From Oscillibacter sp. (GTDB taxonomy: Bacteria > Bacillota > Clostridia > Oscillospirales > Oscillospiraceae), in assembly GCA_009773995.1 (NCBI GenBank), contig VSMY01000126.1, positions 1 to 6,864 on the forward strand: a DNA stretch of 6,864 nt. Direction: 5' to 3'. The position numbers and the translations under genes were made by a program. Below are positions 5,818 to 6,864 of this stretch, in pieces (position 1 is the first letter of the stretch; the number at the start of each line of letters is the position of its first letter). The notes below the pieces were generated by a model. It saw nothing but the letters and a program-made list of their open reading frames with translations, ran no database searches and had not been told where the DNA came from.

Positions 5818-6864
5818 ATGACCCAAAAACTCTACTACGACGACGCCTTCCTCCGGGAATTCCCCGCCGAGGTCCTCTCCTGCGAGGCCGCCGGGGAGGT
5901 CTGGAAGGTGGTCCTGGATCAGACGGCCTTTTATCCCGAGGGGGGCGGCCAGCCCGCCGACCAGGGGGTTTTGAAGACCCCTGCCGGAGACGTCCCCGTC
6001 ACCGACGTCCACGAGAAGGACGGCGCGGTGGTGCACACCTGTTCCGCTCCCGTCGAGGCGGGAACGGTGGTCACGGGGGTCCTGGACTGGGCCCGGCGCT
6101 TCGACCACATGCAGCAGCACTCCGGGGAGCATATCCTCAGCGGCATCCTGTGCCGCCTGTACGGCTGCGACAACGTGGGCTTCCACCTGGGGGCGGAGGC
6201 CGTCACCATTGATTACAACACCGATATCACCTGGGAACAGGCCCTGGAGGCGGAGCGCCTGGCCAACGAAACGGTCTGGGCGGACCGGGAGACCGAAATC
6301 TTCTATCCCTCCCCCGAGGAGCTGGCGGCCCTGGACTACCGGAGCAAGAAGGAACTGACGGGGCAGGTCCGCATCGTGGAGTTCCCGGAGGCGGACCGCT
6401 GCGCCTGCTGCGGCACCCATGTGGAGCGGGCGGGCCAGGCGGGCCCCATCAAGGTCCTCTCCTGCCAAAAGTTCCGGGAGGGGGTCCGGATGGAAATTCT
6501 CTGCGGAAACCGGGCCCTCCGGTATCTCAGCGGGACTTATGACCAGGCCAGGGCCGTGGGCCAGCGGCTCAGCGTAAAGCCCCTGGAGACCCTGGCGGCG
6601 GTAGAGCGGCTGGAGGACGAGCTGTCCGCCGCCAAGGCCCGGATCGCCGATTTGGAGCAGACGGCCTTCGCCGCCATTGCCGCCGAACAGGCGGGGCGGG
6701 GGGACGCGCTCCTCTTCCAGTCCCCCATGCGGCCCGACAGCCTCCGCCGCCTGGCGGACGCGGTGGGCAGGACCTGCGGCGGCCTGGCGGCGGTCTTCTC
6801 CGGGGAGGGGGAGGCGTGGAGCTACGCCCTCATCCGGGCGGACGGGACGGATATTTCCGCCCTG
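5818..6864 (+). CDS. AlaX-L-like alanyl-tRNA editing protein (3' partial)
   Basis: The frame is open for 349 codons to the window end with no stop, so the C-terminus is missing. It resembles the editing and C-terminal parts of alanyl-tRNA synthetase without the catalytic domain, the layout of AlaX-L proteins that hydrolyse mischarged Ser- or Gly-tRNA(Ala). Visible are the start of the tRNA-binding/editing fold with FYPEGGGQPADQG (38-50), the first zinc motif HSGEH (H101, H105) in QQHSGEHILSG, a Gly-rich GFHLG (121-125), and the second zinc motif C197-x3-H201 in CCGTHV. A probable coiled coil covers about 255-290 (PLETLAAVERLEDELSAAK), followed by the beginning of a DHHA1-like domain (GRTCGGLAAVF). 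ATG 5818 has AAAGGAG at 5803-5809. It starts 20 bases after the GH3 stop, with no terminator between, so it is likely the third gene of the nadE operon. Confidence 0.9.
   Translation, partial: MTQKLYYDDAFLREFPAEVLSCEAAGEVWKVVLDQTAFYPEGGGQPADQGVLKTPAGDVPVTDVHEKDGAVVHTCSAPVEAGTVVTGVLDWARRFDHMQQHSGEHILSGILCRLYGCDNVGFHLGAEAVTIDYNTDITWEQALEAERLANETVWADRETEIFYPSPEELAALDYRSKKELTGQVRIVEFPEADRCACCGTHVERAGQAGPIKVLSCQKFREGVRMEILCGNRALRYLSGTYDQARAVGQRLSVKPLETLAAVERLEDELSAAKARIADLEQTAFAAIAAEQAGRGDALLFQSPMRPDSLRRLADAVGRTCGGLAAVFSGEGEAWSYALIRADGTDISAL

Noticed and set aside
1..6864. CRISPR arrays, tRNA/rRNA genes, insertion sequences, prophage or attachment sites
   Set aside because: I read for spaced repeats, cloverleaf-like patterns, transposase motifs and terminal inverted repeats and found none.

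Overview
The window looks like chromosomal DNA of a high-GC Gram-positive anaerobe, most likely a Clostridia/Oscillospiraceae-type gut bacterium. This is an inference from the strong purine-rich Shine-Dalgarno sites, the GC-rich codon use, a lipoprotein-type GH3 hexosaminidase, and a 637-residue glutamine-dependent NAD synthetase of the kind common in that group. No 16S or other taxonomic marker is present. Every supported gene is on the + strand, and the long minus-strand reading frames are shadows caused by high GC.

Layout: (1) 1-529 is a type II toxin-antitoxin pair of the DinJ/YafQ class. The antitoxin is cut only at its start codon by the window edge and overlaps the toxin by 20 bases. 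(2) 545-982 is rnhA (ribonuclease HI), only 15 bases after the toxin. (3) 983-1249 is an A+T-richer spacer with a weak promoter candidate, a perfect 10-bp hairpin followed by a T tract, competing complementary segments and a 12-base direct repeat. (4) 1250-2505 is a translationally coupled pair of genes for two soluble proteins that are clear paralogs of each other but that I cannot assign to a known family; a 16-bp stem-loop closes the unit. (5) 2565-6864 starts with a good sigma-A type promoter and holds nadE, a GH3 beta-N-acetylhexosaminidase lipoprotein (4-base overlap with nadE) and an AlaX-L-like alanyl-tRNA editing protein (20 bases further on), which runs off the window end.

How they work together: the first pair is a growth-control module, probably with rnhA read through from it. 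The nadE/GH3/AlaX genes form a compact housekeeping-style operon covering NAD synthesis, cell-wall sugar recycling and tRNA quality control, with no obvious shared pathway. The least explained part is the paralog pair with its structured leader. It is the best candidate for undescribed biology here, though the sequence alone does not reveal a function.
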